The position numbers and the translations under genes were made by a program. From positions 1 through 40,139 of IMG/VR virus record IMGVR_UViG_3300024982_000007: a stretch of DNA of 40,139 nucleotides; one strand, 5' to 3'. Every line of letters begins with the position of its first letter. The first letter of the stretch is position 1. The stretch is from a virus. The notes under the pieces were generated by a model. The model made no database searches. It was not told where the DNA came from and worked only from the letters and a program-made list of their open reading frames with translations. Shown here in pieces: positions 8,401 through 16,166 of the stretch.

Positions 8401-9093
8401 CTATAATGTAAATAATTTTTCAATGGCTCTCTTACTTCCAGTGTCTTTAGTAAGACTAGAAGTTTGTTCTTTAGACCAGATACATCTAAAATCATCTGGC
8501 ATATTATACTCACTTACAAAAATAGTATGACCTTCGGCTTTCTTATCTCTACACCATTGATAGAACTTTTCATGGTTAAAGGAATCTTTATAACCTGTTG
8601 TTCCTCTGTAAGGAGGATCACAATAGATAAGACTCTTTGATGGGATGCTCAACCTCTCATAACTGTTATGCTCTATCTGGATACCTTGTATTGCTTCATA
8701 CTGTTTAAGAATATTGTTTTTACTTTCTAAGCAGTAGTTTCTAGGCGTACCGTTATTAGTATTACCTCTAGCATATCCACCAAACCATTTCCCGGAGTAA
8801 CTACAACCAAAACCTATAAAAGATACTAAAGGAGTTACTTCACGATTAAGACTTGCACTCTTATACTCAGTTTCAGCTATGTTATCTGGAGGTAGCCAAC
8901 CAGACTGAATAGCAGTAAATAAAATTGTAACGTATGGGTTACAGTCAGCAGCTAACCTATTTTCTTTTACTTTGTCTATAAGGTTAAAACCTCCTACAAA
9001 AGGTTCCACATAACATTGACCTTCTTTCCTATCTTTGAGGATAATTGGAAGAATGTACTTAGCTATTCTATTCTTACTCCCCATATATTTCAT
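8401..9093 (-). CDS. dam: DNA adenine-N6 methyltransferase, Dam/D12 class
   Basis: This 230-residue protein should transfer a methyl group from S-adenosylmethionine to adenine N6 in DNA. It shows the D12-class order: N-terminal MKYMGSKNRIAKYIL (AdoMet site, FxGxG equivalent), VEPFVGGFNL, then CNPYVTILF, and the catalytic YCDPPY motif near residues 156-161, ending in the usual ...AIEKLFTL. Likely roles are protection from host restriction or marking phage DNA; the target sequence cannot be read from the protein. The ATG overlaps the stop of the exonuclease gene upstream. Confidence 0.88.
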   Translation of the reverse strand: MKYMGSKNRIAKYILPIILKDRKEGQCYVEPFVGGFNLIDKVKENRLAADCNPYVTILFTAIQSGWLPPDNIAETEYKSASLNREVTPLVSFIGFGCSYSGKWFGGYARGNTNNGTPRNYCLESKNNILKQYEAIQGIQIEHNSYERLSIPSKSLIYCDPPYRGTTGYKDSFNHEKFYQWCRDKKAEGHTIFVSEYNMPDDFRCIWSKEQTSSLTKDTGSKRAIEKLFTL

Positions 9094-9731
9094 TTCTTTT
9101 TTACTCCTTTCAGTGTTGTTTGTAATTTAGATAATTCTTCCCATGTTCGTACATTCTCTAATGGAGTTATGAGTTTAAAAAGTACAACCATAGTTCGTAG
9201 AATATCTAAAGAAGAAGAATGATATTTAGAGAAAAGTAATTCTTTATCTTCTGGAAAGAAGGTCTTCACAAGGTAATCAAGATTAAAGGCTTCTAACCCT
9301 AAGCTTTGATGTTTATTTAATGCTCTTGCTAATGGAATTGCATCTATAAGTTTAATAGTTGAAAGTCTATCTTTTATTGCACTATTAGATTGTCCTAACA
9401 TTTTTACATCAAAAGGGATATTTTGCCCGATAAGGTAATCTACCTCTGGTATATCAACAAATTTTGAATGTCTCTCTCCAGCAAGTTCTGCTCTTCTTAT
9501 ACCATGACAATTAAAAGCAAATTCATTTATTGGCATAGACGGGAAGAATCTTTCTGTGACTACATCTTGAAGAAAATATTCCTTGTAATTTGCAATTGAA
9601 GAACTTTTAAAAATATCTAACTCTTCTTCGAGAGAGCTTAATTTATTATAAGAAACTTCTATTACGTCATCGGTTTTACCTGTACCAGTAGTCTCTGTAT
9701 CGAGGATATATACTTTAATCATACCGTCCAT
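9090..9731 (-). CDS. DnaQ/ExoX-like 3'-5' exonuclease, catalytic residues intact
   Basis: This 213-residue DEDD-type exonuclease has motif I DTETTG near the N-terminus (both acidic residues present), motif II QNIPFDVKML and a motif III of the H-x4-D form (HSSSLD) near residue 165. Such enzymes degrade or proofread DNA 3' ends. The next upstream gene is a second family member lacking one catalytic residue, and the two overlap by 13 nt. Whether the pair acts together is inference. Confidence 0.75.
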   Translation of the reverse strand: MDGMIKVYILDTETTGTGKTDDVIEVSYNKLSSLEEELDIFKSSSIANYKEYFLQDVVTERFFPSMPINEFAFNCHGIRRAELAGERHSKFVDIPEVDYLIGQNIPFDVKMLGQSNSAIKDRLSTIKLIDAIPLARALNKHQSLGLEAFNLDYLVKTFFPEDKELLFSKYHSSSLDILRTMVVLFKLITPLENVRTWEELSKLQTTLKGVKKK

Positions 9732-10399
9732 CCTGCGGCACGAAGTGCTTTTAATTGATACTCATTTGGTGGAGTATCACTCTTAGTAAGCCACCATTGA
9801 ATATAACCATAATCTAATGCTGTGTAAGGTTTACCTTTAAACTTACCAAAAGAAATAGTTTTAGGTACTCGTGCTAGTTCGGAAAGTTCCCAGAGTTCCT
9901 CAAAAGATATTTGACCTACTTCTTTAATTATCTCTGTAAGAAGATTAAGATTACTATAGACATTATCTAAAGCATTATGCGCATTTTTCAAAAGATCTGT
10001 TGCAATAGATCTGTAACGATAGTAAATCAAAGCACTTTGTGAATATGAATCAAGTCCCGGCCATAGATGTTGGGACAATGCTTTAGTACAAATACGTTTT
10101 ACATTAGACTCTCCAAGAACCTTCCAATCGTAGTCTATATTATGCCCGATCATATAAGTAATATCTTTTGGAAGGTCATGCTCTGCTTGCGTATAGGAGA
10201 TTTGATCTATTAAATCTTCATCCATAATATGTGATGTAGCCAATGCTCCAAGTTCTATAGATTTACTTGGACGATAACGCCTTAGAAAACTATCATAAAC
10301 CTTATAATCTTCTGTAAGTTCTAACCAAGCCATCTCAATTGGTTGTATTGGTTCAATAAGACCTGTTGTCGCTGTATCTACTATATATGCTTTTGACAT
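9719..10399 (-). CDS. ExoX-like protein with altered motif I, probably inactive or modified
   Basis: The 226-residue protein follows the ExoX plan: exonuclease fold at residues 1-160 and a C-terminal FGKFKGKPYTAL...YIQWWL element, as in ExoX/DUF3820-type tails. Motif II (GHNIDYD) and motif III (HNALDN) are present. Motif I reads DTATTG instead of DTETTG, so the metal-binding glutamate is an alanine. It may be inactive, metal-impaired or act as a binding partner of the neighbouring intact exonuclease. It starts with an ATG 34 nt after the preceding gene. Confidence 0.75.
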   Translation of the reverse strand: MSKAYIVDTATTGLIEPIQPIEMAWLELTEDYKVYDSFLRRYRPSKSIELGALATSHIMDEDLIDQISYTQAEHDLPKDITYMIGHNIDYDWKVLGESNVKRICTKALSQHLWPGLDSYSQSALIYYRYRSIATDLLKNAHNALDNVYSNLNLLTEIIKEVGQISFEELWELSELARVPKTISFGKFKGKPYTALDYGYIQWWLTKSDTPPNEYQLKALRAAGWTV

Positions 10400-10433
10400 A
10401 AAATTTTCCTCTAAATTAGTTTAATTAAATTTT

Positions 10434-11072
10434 CTATCCACACTTACTATAATAACAACTTGTACATGTTAGACAACCATCTAACATAAGAGCATTTCTT
10501 GTATTACATGCTGGGCAAAGTAACATTTTACTTTGCTCCTCTGGATATTCAACGTCTGCAACATCTACGATTTCAATCTCTTCAAAAGAAACTTTTGTTT
10601 CTTGTAGAGCTAAACCATCAATATGAGTTTTTATAATATCTGCAATCTCTCCTATAAAACTTTTATAAAATTTGCCTTTCTCACCTTTAACTTTAGGTTT
10701 TCCCCAATAGTCTCCACCCATAGCAGGAATATCACTATACTCTTCGAGTAAATGTGTAATATCCTGTTGAAGTCTAAATAACGTAGTTATTGTTAAAGAC
10801 AATACTTCCATAAAATGGAATAGTTCCACATTCTTTGAAGAGATAAAAAGTTCATAGGGAAGGACTTTGTCTTCAACAACTATATTGTTTATCGTAATAT
10901 ATAATCCATGTTGAAGGACAAGTGGTTTAATTTTATAGGTTGTTCCAGATAAGACTTCTGGTCGGGTTAAGAGAACTTTAGTTCGTTGAATAACTGGTTC
11001 TATTGTTAGAAGATTCTCTTTATCTTTCTCTGTAAGAACTTTGTATCCGATTATCTTTTTCTCAATTTTCAA
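10434..11072 (-). CDS. Stand-alone protein like the class II ribonucleotide reductase C-terminus
   Basis: This 212-residue protein resembles the C-terminal (TSCPD/zinc-ribbon) region of adenosylcobalamin-dependent reductase NrdJ. It has RPEVLSGTTYKIK, ...LYITINNIVVED..., PYELFISSKN, then GDYWGKP...GKFYKSFIGEIADII, and a terminal zinc-ribbon-like CPACNTRNAL...GCLTCTSCYYSKCG. In the full enzyme the C-terminal cysteines re-reduce the active site. No catalytic reductase gene is in the window, so it may act on a host enzyme or one encoded elsewhere on the phage. The stop overlaps the ligase region by 4 nt. Confidence 0.65.
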   Translation of the reverse strand: MKIEKKIIGYKVLTEKDKENLLTIEPVIQRTKVLLTRPEVLSGTTYKIKPLVLQHGLYITINNIVVEDKVLPYELFISSKNVELFHFMEVLSLTITTLFRLQQDITHLLEEYSDIPAMGGDYWGKPKVKGEKGKFYKSFIGEIADIIKTHIDGLALQETKVSFEEIEIVDVADVEYPEEQSKMLLCPACNTRNALMLDGCLTCTSCYYSKCG

Positions 11073-11935
11073 TCTATATCTCCTATTCTTTTATCTTCTC
11101 TTACATGTTTAAACACAGGCTGGCGTACCTGACCATCATCATATACCTCCATACCTTTAATTTCTACAACCTTACCAATAATACTCGTAGAGTCTTCTTT
11201 AAACCTCTTCTGATCTTCATGTTTTCCAATCACCGTGCGAATCTCTATACCATTAGCACGTTGAGATACTAACGTCAATGCCGTAAGTCCTTTATCTCCA
11301 ATTGATTCTTCAAGTCTCACTGCAAGTGCATCTATTGTACACTCAAGTTTTAACTTCAATAAGTCTGCGTTACGTTTTCCAGGGGAATAAAAACTATCAA
11401 CACGTTTTGCTACAATACCTTCACCATTGTTTTCAACTACAGACTCGAAAGTCTTTAACCATAGTTTCTCATTATATGTTGATAGCAGAAGAACTTCAGG
11501 TCTGTCAAAGTATCTAAGTTCTTCAAACCTAAAAGTGTGTTGAAAACGTACATTAGCTCGTTGAAGATAATCATTTTGGACTATATCATGAACTATGAAT
11601 TTTACATCTTTACAATGATAATTTCCTATACTACGGTTGAAAATCCCATTCGTAATGAAGAATGGGCAGTCTGGTATGTATGCTTCTGCAATAAGAACTG
11701 CATCTGAGTTATATTTTGGTAACGTAGTTAAATCCATCCATTCAAATGCAGGAATAGGTCTACCTGCGGAACTTTTAGGAGTATGCCATACTCCATTAAT
11801 ATATTCAAAATACACATACCAACCATCTATTTTTTCAGTAAGTATATATTCTCCTTGTAGTTTTGGTTTTTTCTTTGCAAGTTCATCCTTTAAAGAGAGT
11901 ACTTTTTGTGGTTTAAATATCATAACATGTTCCAT
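11069..11935 (-). CDS. ATP-dependent DNA ligase
   Basis: A minimal 288-residue ligase. Motif I is EKIDGWY with the nucleotidyl-lysine at residue 35. SSAGRPIP, AEAYIPD, the motif IV region EGIVAK, and Y.PGKR...LLKLK (motif V) follow in order, with a C-terminal OB-like part containing IGKVVEIKG. It seals nicks during phage replication and repair. The alternative ATG at 11923 has a better-placed GGAAC ribosome-binding site than 11935, so the first four residues are uncertain. Both starts overlap the upstream gene. Confidence 0.88.
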   Translation of the reverse strand: MEHVMIFKPQKVLSLKDELAKKKPKLQGEYILTEKIDGWYVYFEYINGVWHTPKSSAGRPIPAFEWMDLTTLPKYNSDAVLIAEAYIPDCPFFITNGIFNRSIGNYHCKDVKFIVHDIVQNDYLQRANVRFQHTFRFEELRYFDRPEVLLLSTYNEKLWLKTFESVVENNGEGIVAKRVDSFYSPGKRNADLLKLKLECTIDALAVRLEESIGDKGLTALTLVSQRANGIEIRTVIGKHEDQKRFKEDSTSIIGKVVEIKGMEVYDDGQVRQPVFKHVREDKRIGDID

Positions 11936-12275
11936 TAATAGGAAGGATAATAGGATAATCTTTTAGCTCTTGTTTTATAACTTTAATCATCTCTTTCTCT
12001 ATAACATTTCTTTCTTCTTTATCAATCAAGTGTGTTATATTTCCAGATCGAAAAAAGATTTCATCAAGACTATATCCTTCGGATGTTTTGTAATACGTCA
12101 CGTCAAGATCATACTTACTTCCCTTGACTTCTCCTTTAACATATCCTATCAAAGATACCATCTTTGCTTTCTTAGTTTCTTTGATAATAGTATAGATACT
12201 TTGTATAACTTCATCAGGTAGTTCTGAGAACTTCGTATTTGCAATTTCTTTTATCATTACATGTATTGGAAGCAT
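11913..12275 (-). CDS. Unknown 120-residue protein
   Basis: No family recognised. The N-terminal half is amphipathic helix (about 1-40), followed by a beta-rich stretch (VSLIGYVKGEVKG...DVTYYK) and a lysine-rich helix. It sits between a small unknown gene and the ligase and overlaps the ligase start, so it is probably co-translated. The true start could be the ATG seven codons in (MIKEIANTK), which would shorten it slightly. Confidence 0.55.
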   Translation of the reverse strand: MLPIHVMIKEIANTKFSELPDEVIQSIYTIIKETKKAKMVSLIGYVKGEVKGSKYDLDVTYYKTSEGYSLDEIFFRSGNITHLIDKEERNVIEKEMIKVIKQELKDYPIILPINGTCYDI

Positions 12276-12278
12276 AGG

Positions 12279-12467
12279 TTATACCTTATATATGTTAAAA
12301 CTACGATCTTTTCGTTTAATCATTATATCTCTACCAGCTTCTTCTGCTTCTTTCTTAGTCCTAAACTCTTTAATAATATTTCCAGAGTTATCATAAACAT
12401 TTCTGTGCACTGTTTCTTGACAACCACAACTCAAAGTTATCTCGTAGCAAGTTGTTACTCTAAACAT
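12279..12467 (-). CDS. Unknown 62-residue protein
   Basis: A short basic protein with a CxCxE motif (SCGCQE, residues 13-18) and a helical EFRTKKEAEEAGRDI stretch typical of small phage early proteins. No function can be assigned. It starts 5 nt after the stop of the upstream zinc-ribbon gene (12472). Confidence 0.5.
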   Translation of the reverse strand: MFRVTTCYEITLSCGCQETVHRNVYDNSGNIIKEFRTKKEAEEAGRDIMIKRKDRSFNIYKV

Positions 12468-12471
12468 AGAA

Positions 12472-12615
12472 TTACCTCTGGGATTTAATTAATGCTTTTT
12501 GTTTTTCTTTCAATTTCCAAGGAATCTCTATTCTACAATCTGTACAAATAAGTTTATTTAAAGAATAGAGCCTTAGAAGAAAAGTATTTCCACATTTAGG
12601 ACATTTCTTATCCAT
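12472..12615 (-). CDS. Small zinc-ribbon protein, 47 residues
   Basis: The peptide begins MDKKCPKCGN and has a second pair CTDC after about 15 residues, a classic four-cysteine zinc ribbon. It ends with IPWKLKEKQKAL, a tail I recall from small conserved phage zinc proteins. Its ATG overlaps the stop of the upstream membrane peptide (ATGGATAA), giving coupled translation. Probable nucleic-acid or protein binding; no defined role. Confidence 0.65.
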   Translation of the reverse strand: MDKKCPKCGNTFLLRLYSLNKLICTDCRIEIPWKLKEKQKALIKSQR

Positions 12616-12763
12616 TGAGTATTTTCTTTAACAGGAAAAAAGGAAAGAAAAAGATTCTATCAAGTAATCTAGTAGATTCTTTAAGAAAAGAAACAACAAG
12701 TCCTAGAAAAGTATATATAACAGAAGCTATCACTGAAAATTGTAAAATAATTATATCACACAT
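12608..12763 (-). CDS. 51-residue hydrophobic membrane peptide
   Basis: It begins MCDIIILQFSVIAS and has a hydrophobic span at about residues 4-28 and a second hydrophobic, phenylalanine-rich stretch near the C-terminus (FFFPFFLL). AAAGGAAC is placed 5-9 nt before the ATG, and the stop overlaps the next gene. Probably an inner-membrane peptide of unknown role. Confidence 0.5.
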   Translation of the reverse strand: MCDIIILQFSVIASVIYTFLGLVVSFLKESTRLLDRIFFFPFFLLKKILNG

Positions 12764-12791
12764 AAAAGTTCCTTTATAATATAAAGTTTAA

Positions 12792-12989
12792 TTAGCCAAT
12801 TGCTATAAAAGTATTTCCTAAAGACGCATCATCTGAAGATAGAAAAGATACTCCAGTACTAGCTTTTTTTAATTCTATGTAATTTATTGCTTCAAAGCAA
12901 TTAAATTCAAGGTTACGTTTTCCTACTTCTATGTTTCCATGAAGCTCTATAAGGTCTTGTAACTGATGTATTATCTCTACTGCTTTCAT
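12792..12989 (-). CDS. Small conserved-type phage protein, 65 residues
   Basis: It begins MKAVEIIHQLQDLIELHGNI. This opening (helix, HGN/HGD turn, then a short strand) recurs in small phage proteins that continue DVRF-like; here it reads IEVGKRNLEF. No function is known. It is the first gene after the terminator-like hairpin at 13004-13034, with AAGGAAC before the ATG. Confidence 0.55.
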   Translation of the reverse strand: MKAVEIIHQLQDLIELHGNIEVGKRNLEFNCFEAINYIELKKASTGVSFLSSDDASLGNTFIAIG

Positions 12990-13003
12990 AAGAGTTCCTT
13001 AAA

Positions 13004-13034
13004 GGTATAAAAAGAGGGAGAGATAACCTCTCCC
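13004..13034 (-). terminator. Rho-independent terminator within the leftward operon
   Basis: On the minus strand GGGAGAG (13034-13028) pairs with CTCTCCC (13022-13016) around the 5-nt loop GTTAT. The 3' arm is followed by TCTTTTTAT. This should at least attenuate transcription from the thyA/dUTPase block into the ligase/Dam block. Confidence 0.7.
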
Positions 13035-13040
13035 TTGAAT

Positions 13041-13069
13041 GCGACTACTTTCGGAGGCTAGCGTAGTCA
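13041..13069. other. Second hairpin beside the terminator
   Basis: GACTAC and GTAGTC form a 6-bp stem with an internal GC-richer loop, just upstream (in the minus sense) of the terminator. It has no T-tract. It could be an RNA-stability or anti-termination element. Confidence 0.45.
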
Positions 13070-13098
13070 ACTAGGTTAATACAATATACTTTAAGAGA

Positions 13099-13320
13099 TT
13101 AAAGGGATGGTTTACAATCTAAGAACTTACCTGTATTGCAAAAATGTACTAAGGAATTTAATCTGATTTGCTCATCTAAAACTTCAATAAGACTATCCTC
13201 AAGAAACTCTTCAAAAGGTTCCCAGATGTCTTTACTGACTATCCCATACATAAATTCTCCTATTATAGCATTACAGTAAAAATAGTTATTTATAGATGTA
13301 TTTATCTCTTCTTGTGTCAT
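13099..13320 (-). CDS. Unknown 73-residue acidic protein
   Basis: It begins MTQEEINTSINNYFYCNAI and has an acidic middle (WEPFEEFLEDSLIEVLDEQ). No recognised family. It lies 11 nt after thyA, with an ACGGGAAC ribosome-binding region, and precedes the operon terminator. Confidence 0.5.
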   Translation of the reverse strand: MTQEEINTSINNYFYCNAIIGEFMYGIVSKDIWEPFEEFLEDSLIEVLDEQIRLNSLVHFCNTGKFLDCKPSL

Positions 13321-13331
13321 TAGAGTTCCCG

Positions 13332-14189
13332 TTAAATTAATTTAATTTTATGTGTAATAACTGGATCTGGTATATTTCCTGAGATAGTAAAATCTTTTGC
13401 CCTGAAAATTGGAACATTATTGCCATCATATTCTAAATCTTTTGGAGTATAGGATAATGAAATTTGATAAGTTGCATCATTGGTATTATTTTTAGCATAG
13501 TTTACTAAAGAATATAAAGCTTCTATATGGGAATTTTCTTCATATACATGAGTATCTCCCCACACCCAAGTTATAGTACCGACTTCTAACCCACTATGAT
13601 AGGCAAAATATAGTAACATTGCCCAAGACTGTACCCAATTATGTGGTACACCTAACAACATATCAGCACTACGTTGATAGGTTTTCATATGTAGTGTATT
13701 ATGTCGAACAAAGAACTGAATTATTATACTATGACAACACGTTGGTGTATTAGAGTTTTGATTATACTCTATAATATTTGCCATATCATATGGATTCCAC
13801 ATAGAGATTATTAGTCTTCTGCTCTTAGGAGAATTTTTCAGACCATCGAGAATAAACTTAACTTGGTCAAAAGGTAAAACACTATTTTCACCGGATTCTC
13901 TGAACTGCGTAGAGTATCCTCCTACTAATTGATTATTTTTATTCAACTGCCCTTTCCACCAATCTAATAGGGTATTAGGACAAACAGGGTCTTCTGAAAG
14001 AAACCATTCCATCTCCCTAATTGCCTTCTTAGCAGCCGTTTTCCTGAGAGTTACTAGAGGAAACTCTGTAAATGTTACGTTAGGTAGATTAAAATGGGAT
14101 AATGTTATACTATTACGAGTAGTTATAAGATCTCCTTCATTTTTAATAGTCTCTAATAATCTTACATAAATTTTATCAGCACTTGTCAT
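13332..14189 (-). CDS. thyA: Thymidylate synthase
   Basis: A 285-residue folate-dependent thymidylate synthase that methylates dUMP to dTMP. Visible hallmarks in order: ITTRNS near residue 22, EMEWFLS (59-65), DWWKGQ, the catalytic NTPTCCH (Cys152-His153), YQRSADMLLGVPHN (171-184), and W-GDTHVYEEN for nucleotide/folate binding. With the dUTPase immediately upstream (8 nt) it forms a dUTP to dUMP to dTMP pathway that feeds phage DNA synthesis. TAGGAGA precedes the ATG. Confidence 0.95.
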   Translation of the reverse strand: MTSADKIYVRLLETIKNEGDLITTRNSITLSHFNLPNVTFTEFPLVTLRKTAAKKAIREMEWFLSEDPVCPNTLLDWWKGQLNKNNQLVGGYSTQFRESGENSVLPFDQVKFILDGLKNSPKSRRLIISMWNPYDMANIIEYNQNSNTPTCCHSIIIQFFVRHNTLHMKTYQRSADMLLGVPHNWVQSWAMLLYFAYHSGLEVGTITWVWGDTHVYEENSHIEALYSLVNYAKNNTNDATYQISLSYTPKDLEYDGNNVPIFRAKDFTISGNIPDPVITHKIKLI

Positions 14190-14197
14190 AAAATCTC

Positions 14198-14686
14198 CTA
14201 ATAGTTCAGTTGTGTTAAGTAGGTTTCTTTTGAAATTATATCACTAGAACCAAAACCTTTTTCTCCTCGACTTGTCTCTTCTTCAAAACTACCTACAAGA
14301 ACTGGAATAGGTGTAACAATTGGAACAATAAGTAGTTGTGCTATCTTTGCACCGACTTTAATCTTAAAACTATCTGTTCCAAAATTATACAAATGTACCT
14401 TTATCTCCCCTTGATAACCTGAGTCTACTACACCTGCACCTGTTTCTATATCTGATTTACATGAAAGCCCACTTCTAGGCCAGATAAGCCCTACATAACC
14501 TTCAGGAATCTCCACACATACCCCACTTGGGACAATAATTGAGTCTTGTTCAAGAACAATATTGTTCTCTATTGAGAATAAATCAAGTCCTGCATCTGTT
14601 GGATTAGCCCTGATAGGTATAAAAGATATTCCATCTTCTGATAGAATCTTTGCTTCTTCTGTTAATTTAATTTTAATCTCTTTCAT
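14198..14686 (-). CDS. dut: dUTPase (trimeric type)
   Basis: This 162-residue enzyme hydrolyses dUTP to dUMP and pyrophosphate. All five trimeric-dUTPase motifs are readable: TDAGLDLFS, PRSGLS, GVVDSGYQGEIKV, IAQLLI and RGEKGFGSS. It keeps uracil out of DNA and supplies dUMP to the adjacent ThyA. Confidence 0.95.
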   Translation of the reverse strand: MKEIKIKLTEEAKILSEDGISFIPIRANPTDAGLDLFSIENNIVLEQDSIIVPSGVCVEIPEGYVGLIWPRSGLSCKSDIETGAGVVDSGYQGEIKVHLYNFGTDSFKIKVGAKIAQLLIVPIVTPIPVLVGSFEEETSRGEKGFGSSDIISKETYLTQLNY

Positions 14687-14749
14687 TAGTAATCTCTATT
14701 ATATAAATTTTATTTTATGTTAAGAATCTCTCTATCTTACTGAAGAGTT

Positions 14750-14905
14750 TTAATGCTTTCTTTGGGTAGCTTCGGCATAGCTAAGACATGATATGGCCGT
14801 TGTTAATGTAAGAATAATAAAGAACTCTTTAGAAAGTATATAACCTAAACTTCCTAAGTAAATTCCTAAGATTCCATATATAACGTAGATTAGAAGTATT
14901 TTCAT
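14750..14905 (-). CDS. 51-residue two-span membrane peptide
   Basis: It begins MKILLIYVIYGILGIY. Two hydrophobic segments (about 3-23 and 27-43) flank a short charged turn (SKEF), and the peptide ends in a polar tail. GAGAAAG precedes the ATG. It sits between the polymerase C-terminal gene and dut. Function unknown; a holin-like topology is possible but unsupported by position. Confidence 0.5.
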   Translation of the reverse strand: MKILLIYVIYGILGIYLGSLGYILSKEFFIILTLTTAISCLSYAEATQRKH

Positions 14906-14916
14906 AATCTTTCTCT

Positions 14917-15714
14917 CTATTTAATTTTACTCGTATCACCGTAAGATACTCTCGAAACCTTTATATCAGCTCCAATAAGCAATGGTGGGTTATAAGGTAT
15001 TGGTACAACAGTCAATTCAGGTATTCTTCTTCTACATAGTTCCGCTATTTCAAAAGGGTATTGTAATGTTAAACTATCATGTGTTTGCATAAGTACATGC
15101 ACACCATCAATAGATTTATCTTTTCTCTCATAGTACAGTTCTTTTCTAATCCTTACCCATGCACGGTTAATTACATCACCAATTGTTGACTGAGGTATTG
15201 CTGCGGCTACCTCAGTCATAACTGTAGGATTATTTTTTGTTATCCAGAACTCCATTCTTCTGCCGAACTTGTTTCTCACATATCCTTTAGTCTTAACGTC
15301 ATTTTCAATCCTTTTATGCCATTGTCGTATCTCTGGGTTAAGTTGAAAGTAGAAGTCTTGTAGGCCTTGAGCGAGTTTAAAAGGTATTCCAGCCATTAAA
15401 GCTAGCTTCTTTACTCCCATAAGATAGTTTGTCCCATGAAAGACACCTTTATACATCTTGTATTCATCAGACTTGTCTGATATATCTCTTTGAAAGTATT
15501 CACTCGCTATATAAGCATATACTTTCTTCTTCTCCCCACTAGCAAAGAAATCAAGAAGCCATTTACATTCACTATCCGCTGCTACTACTTGAATATCAGC
15601 TCCAGATAAGTCTACATCAGCTATTTCGTAATCTTCATCTGGAAGGAAGATACGTTTGATATTTGGCAGAAGAATCTTTCCTTCAGGTGAGTAGGTGACG
15701 TAGTTACTTTGCAT
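14917..15714 (-). CDS. Family-A DNA polymerase, C-terminal (palm/fingers) polypeptide
   Basis: A 265-residue protein carrying the catalytic core. Motif A is ADVDLSGADIQVVAADS (metal-binding Asp). A motif-B helix KGVFHGTNYLMGVKKLA follows. Motif C is QTHDSL, with HDS in place of the common HDE, a variant I associate with some phage polymerases. LLPNIKRIFLPDEDYE just before motif A is the normal lead-in. An in-frame stop lies three codons before the ATG, so this is a separate polypeptide. The N-terminal half is encoded 440 bp upstream, and the two must associate to give a working enzyme. Confidence 0.85.
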   Translation of the reverse strand: MQSNYVTYSPEGKILLPNIKRIFLPDEDYEIADVDLSGADIQVVAADSECKWLLDFFASGEKKKVYAYIASEYFQRDISDKSDEYKMYKGVFHGTNYLMGVKKLALMAGIPFKLAQGLQDFYFQLNPEIRQWHKRIENDVKTKGYVRNKFGRRMEFWITKNNPTVMTEVAAAIPQSTIGDVINRAWVRIRKELYYERKDKSIDGVHVLMQTHDSLTLQYPFEIAELCRRRIPELTVVPIPYNPPLLIGADIKVSRVSYGDTSKIK

Positions 15715-15735
15715 AGAGAATTATCCCCGTAACTC

Positions 15736-15870
15736 TTATAAAAGTTTTAGTACCAATTCTTTCTCCTTTTTCTTTCTATCCTTATAAAAGATAGTAGGTA
15801 TATAGTTATCCTTATAGTAACTTAAAGCAGCTTTTATAAGCATTATTTCATCTGTATTTAACTCATTCAT
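15736..15870 (-). CDS. 44-residue lysine-rich peptide between polymerase halves
   Basis: It begins MNELNTDEIMLIKAALSYYK and ends in a basic stretch (DRKKKEKE). AGGAG is well placed before the ATG. It is one of two small genes separating the polymerase pieces. No family recognised. Confidence 0.5.
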   Translation of the reverse strand: MNELNTDEIMLIKAALSYYKDNYIPTIFYKDRKKKEKELVLKLL

Positions 15871-15872
15871 AA

Positions 15873-16166
15873 TCAACTCCTATTTCTATTTATAATGTAG
15901 TTCCCATGATAATCTGGTCTAAGCTCTATCAGCCCTAAGTTTTGTACCCGCTGTTTATCCACCAACATTAGATTATCATAATTAATACAAAGACTATGAT
16001 GGACTCTATAAAGTCTACAAAGTTCTTTAAAACCTATGTAATGTTTATCTTTGTCGGTTTTACTTATTACAAATCCTGGATAAACTAAGTATTGTTTGTT
16101 TCTAAAAATTGTATTAAATTTTGAGTCCTCCATGTAGTTAGTTTTTATTCTACTACATTTCACCAT
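15873..16166 (-). CDS. Unknown 97-residue protein inserted between polymerase halves
   Basis: A basic protein with a mixed strand/helix pattern (YIGFKELCRLYRVHHS) and an ending ELRPDYHGNY. I see no GIY-YIG, HNH or LAGLIDADG motif, so it does not look like a homing endonuclease. The start overlaps the stop of the polymerase N-terminal gene (GAAATGTAG), so it is probably translated by coupling. Confidence 0.55.
   Translation of the reverse strand: MVKCSRIKTNYMEDSKFNTIFRNKQYLVYPGFVISKTDKDKHYIGFKELCRLYRVHHSLCINYDNLMLVDKQRVQNLGLIELRPDYHGNYIINRNRS

Noticed and set aside
15715-16152. Group I intron or homing endonuclease interrupting the polymerase
   Set aside because: The two small genes lack HNH, GIY-YIG and LAGLIDADG motifs, and I could not trace a group I core by eye. 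It cannot be fully excluded without RNA evidence.
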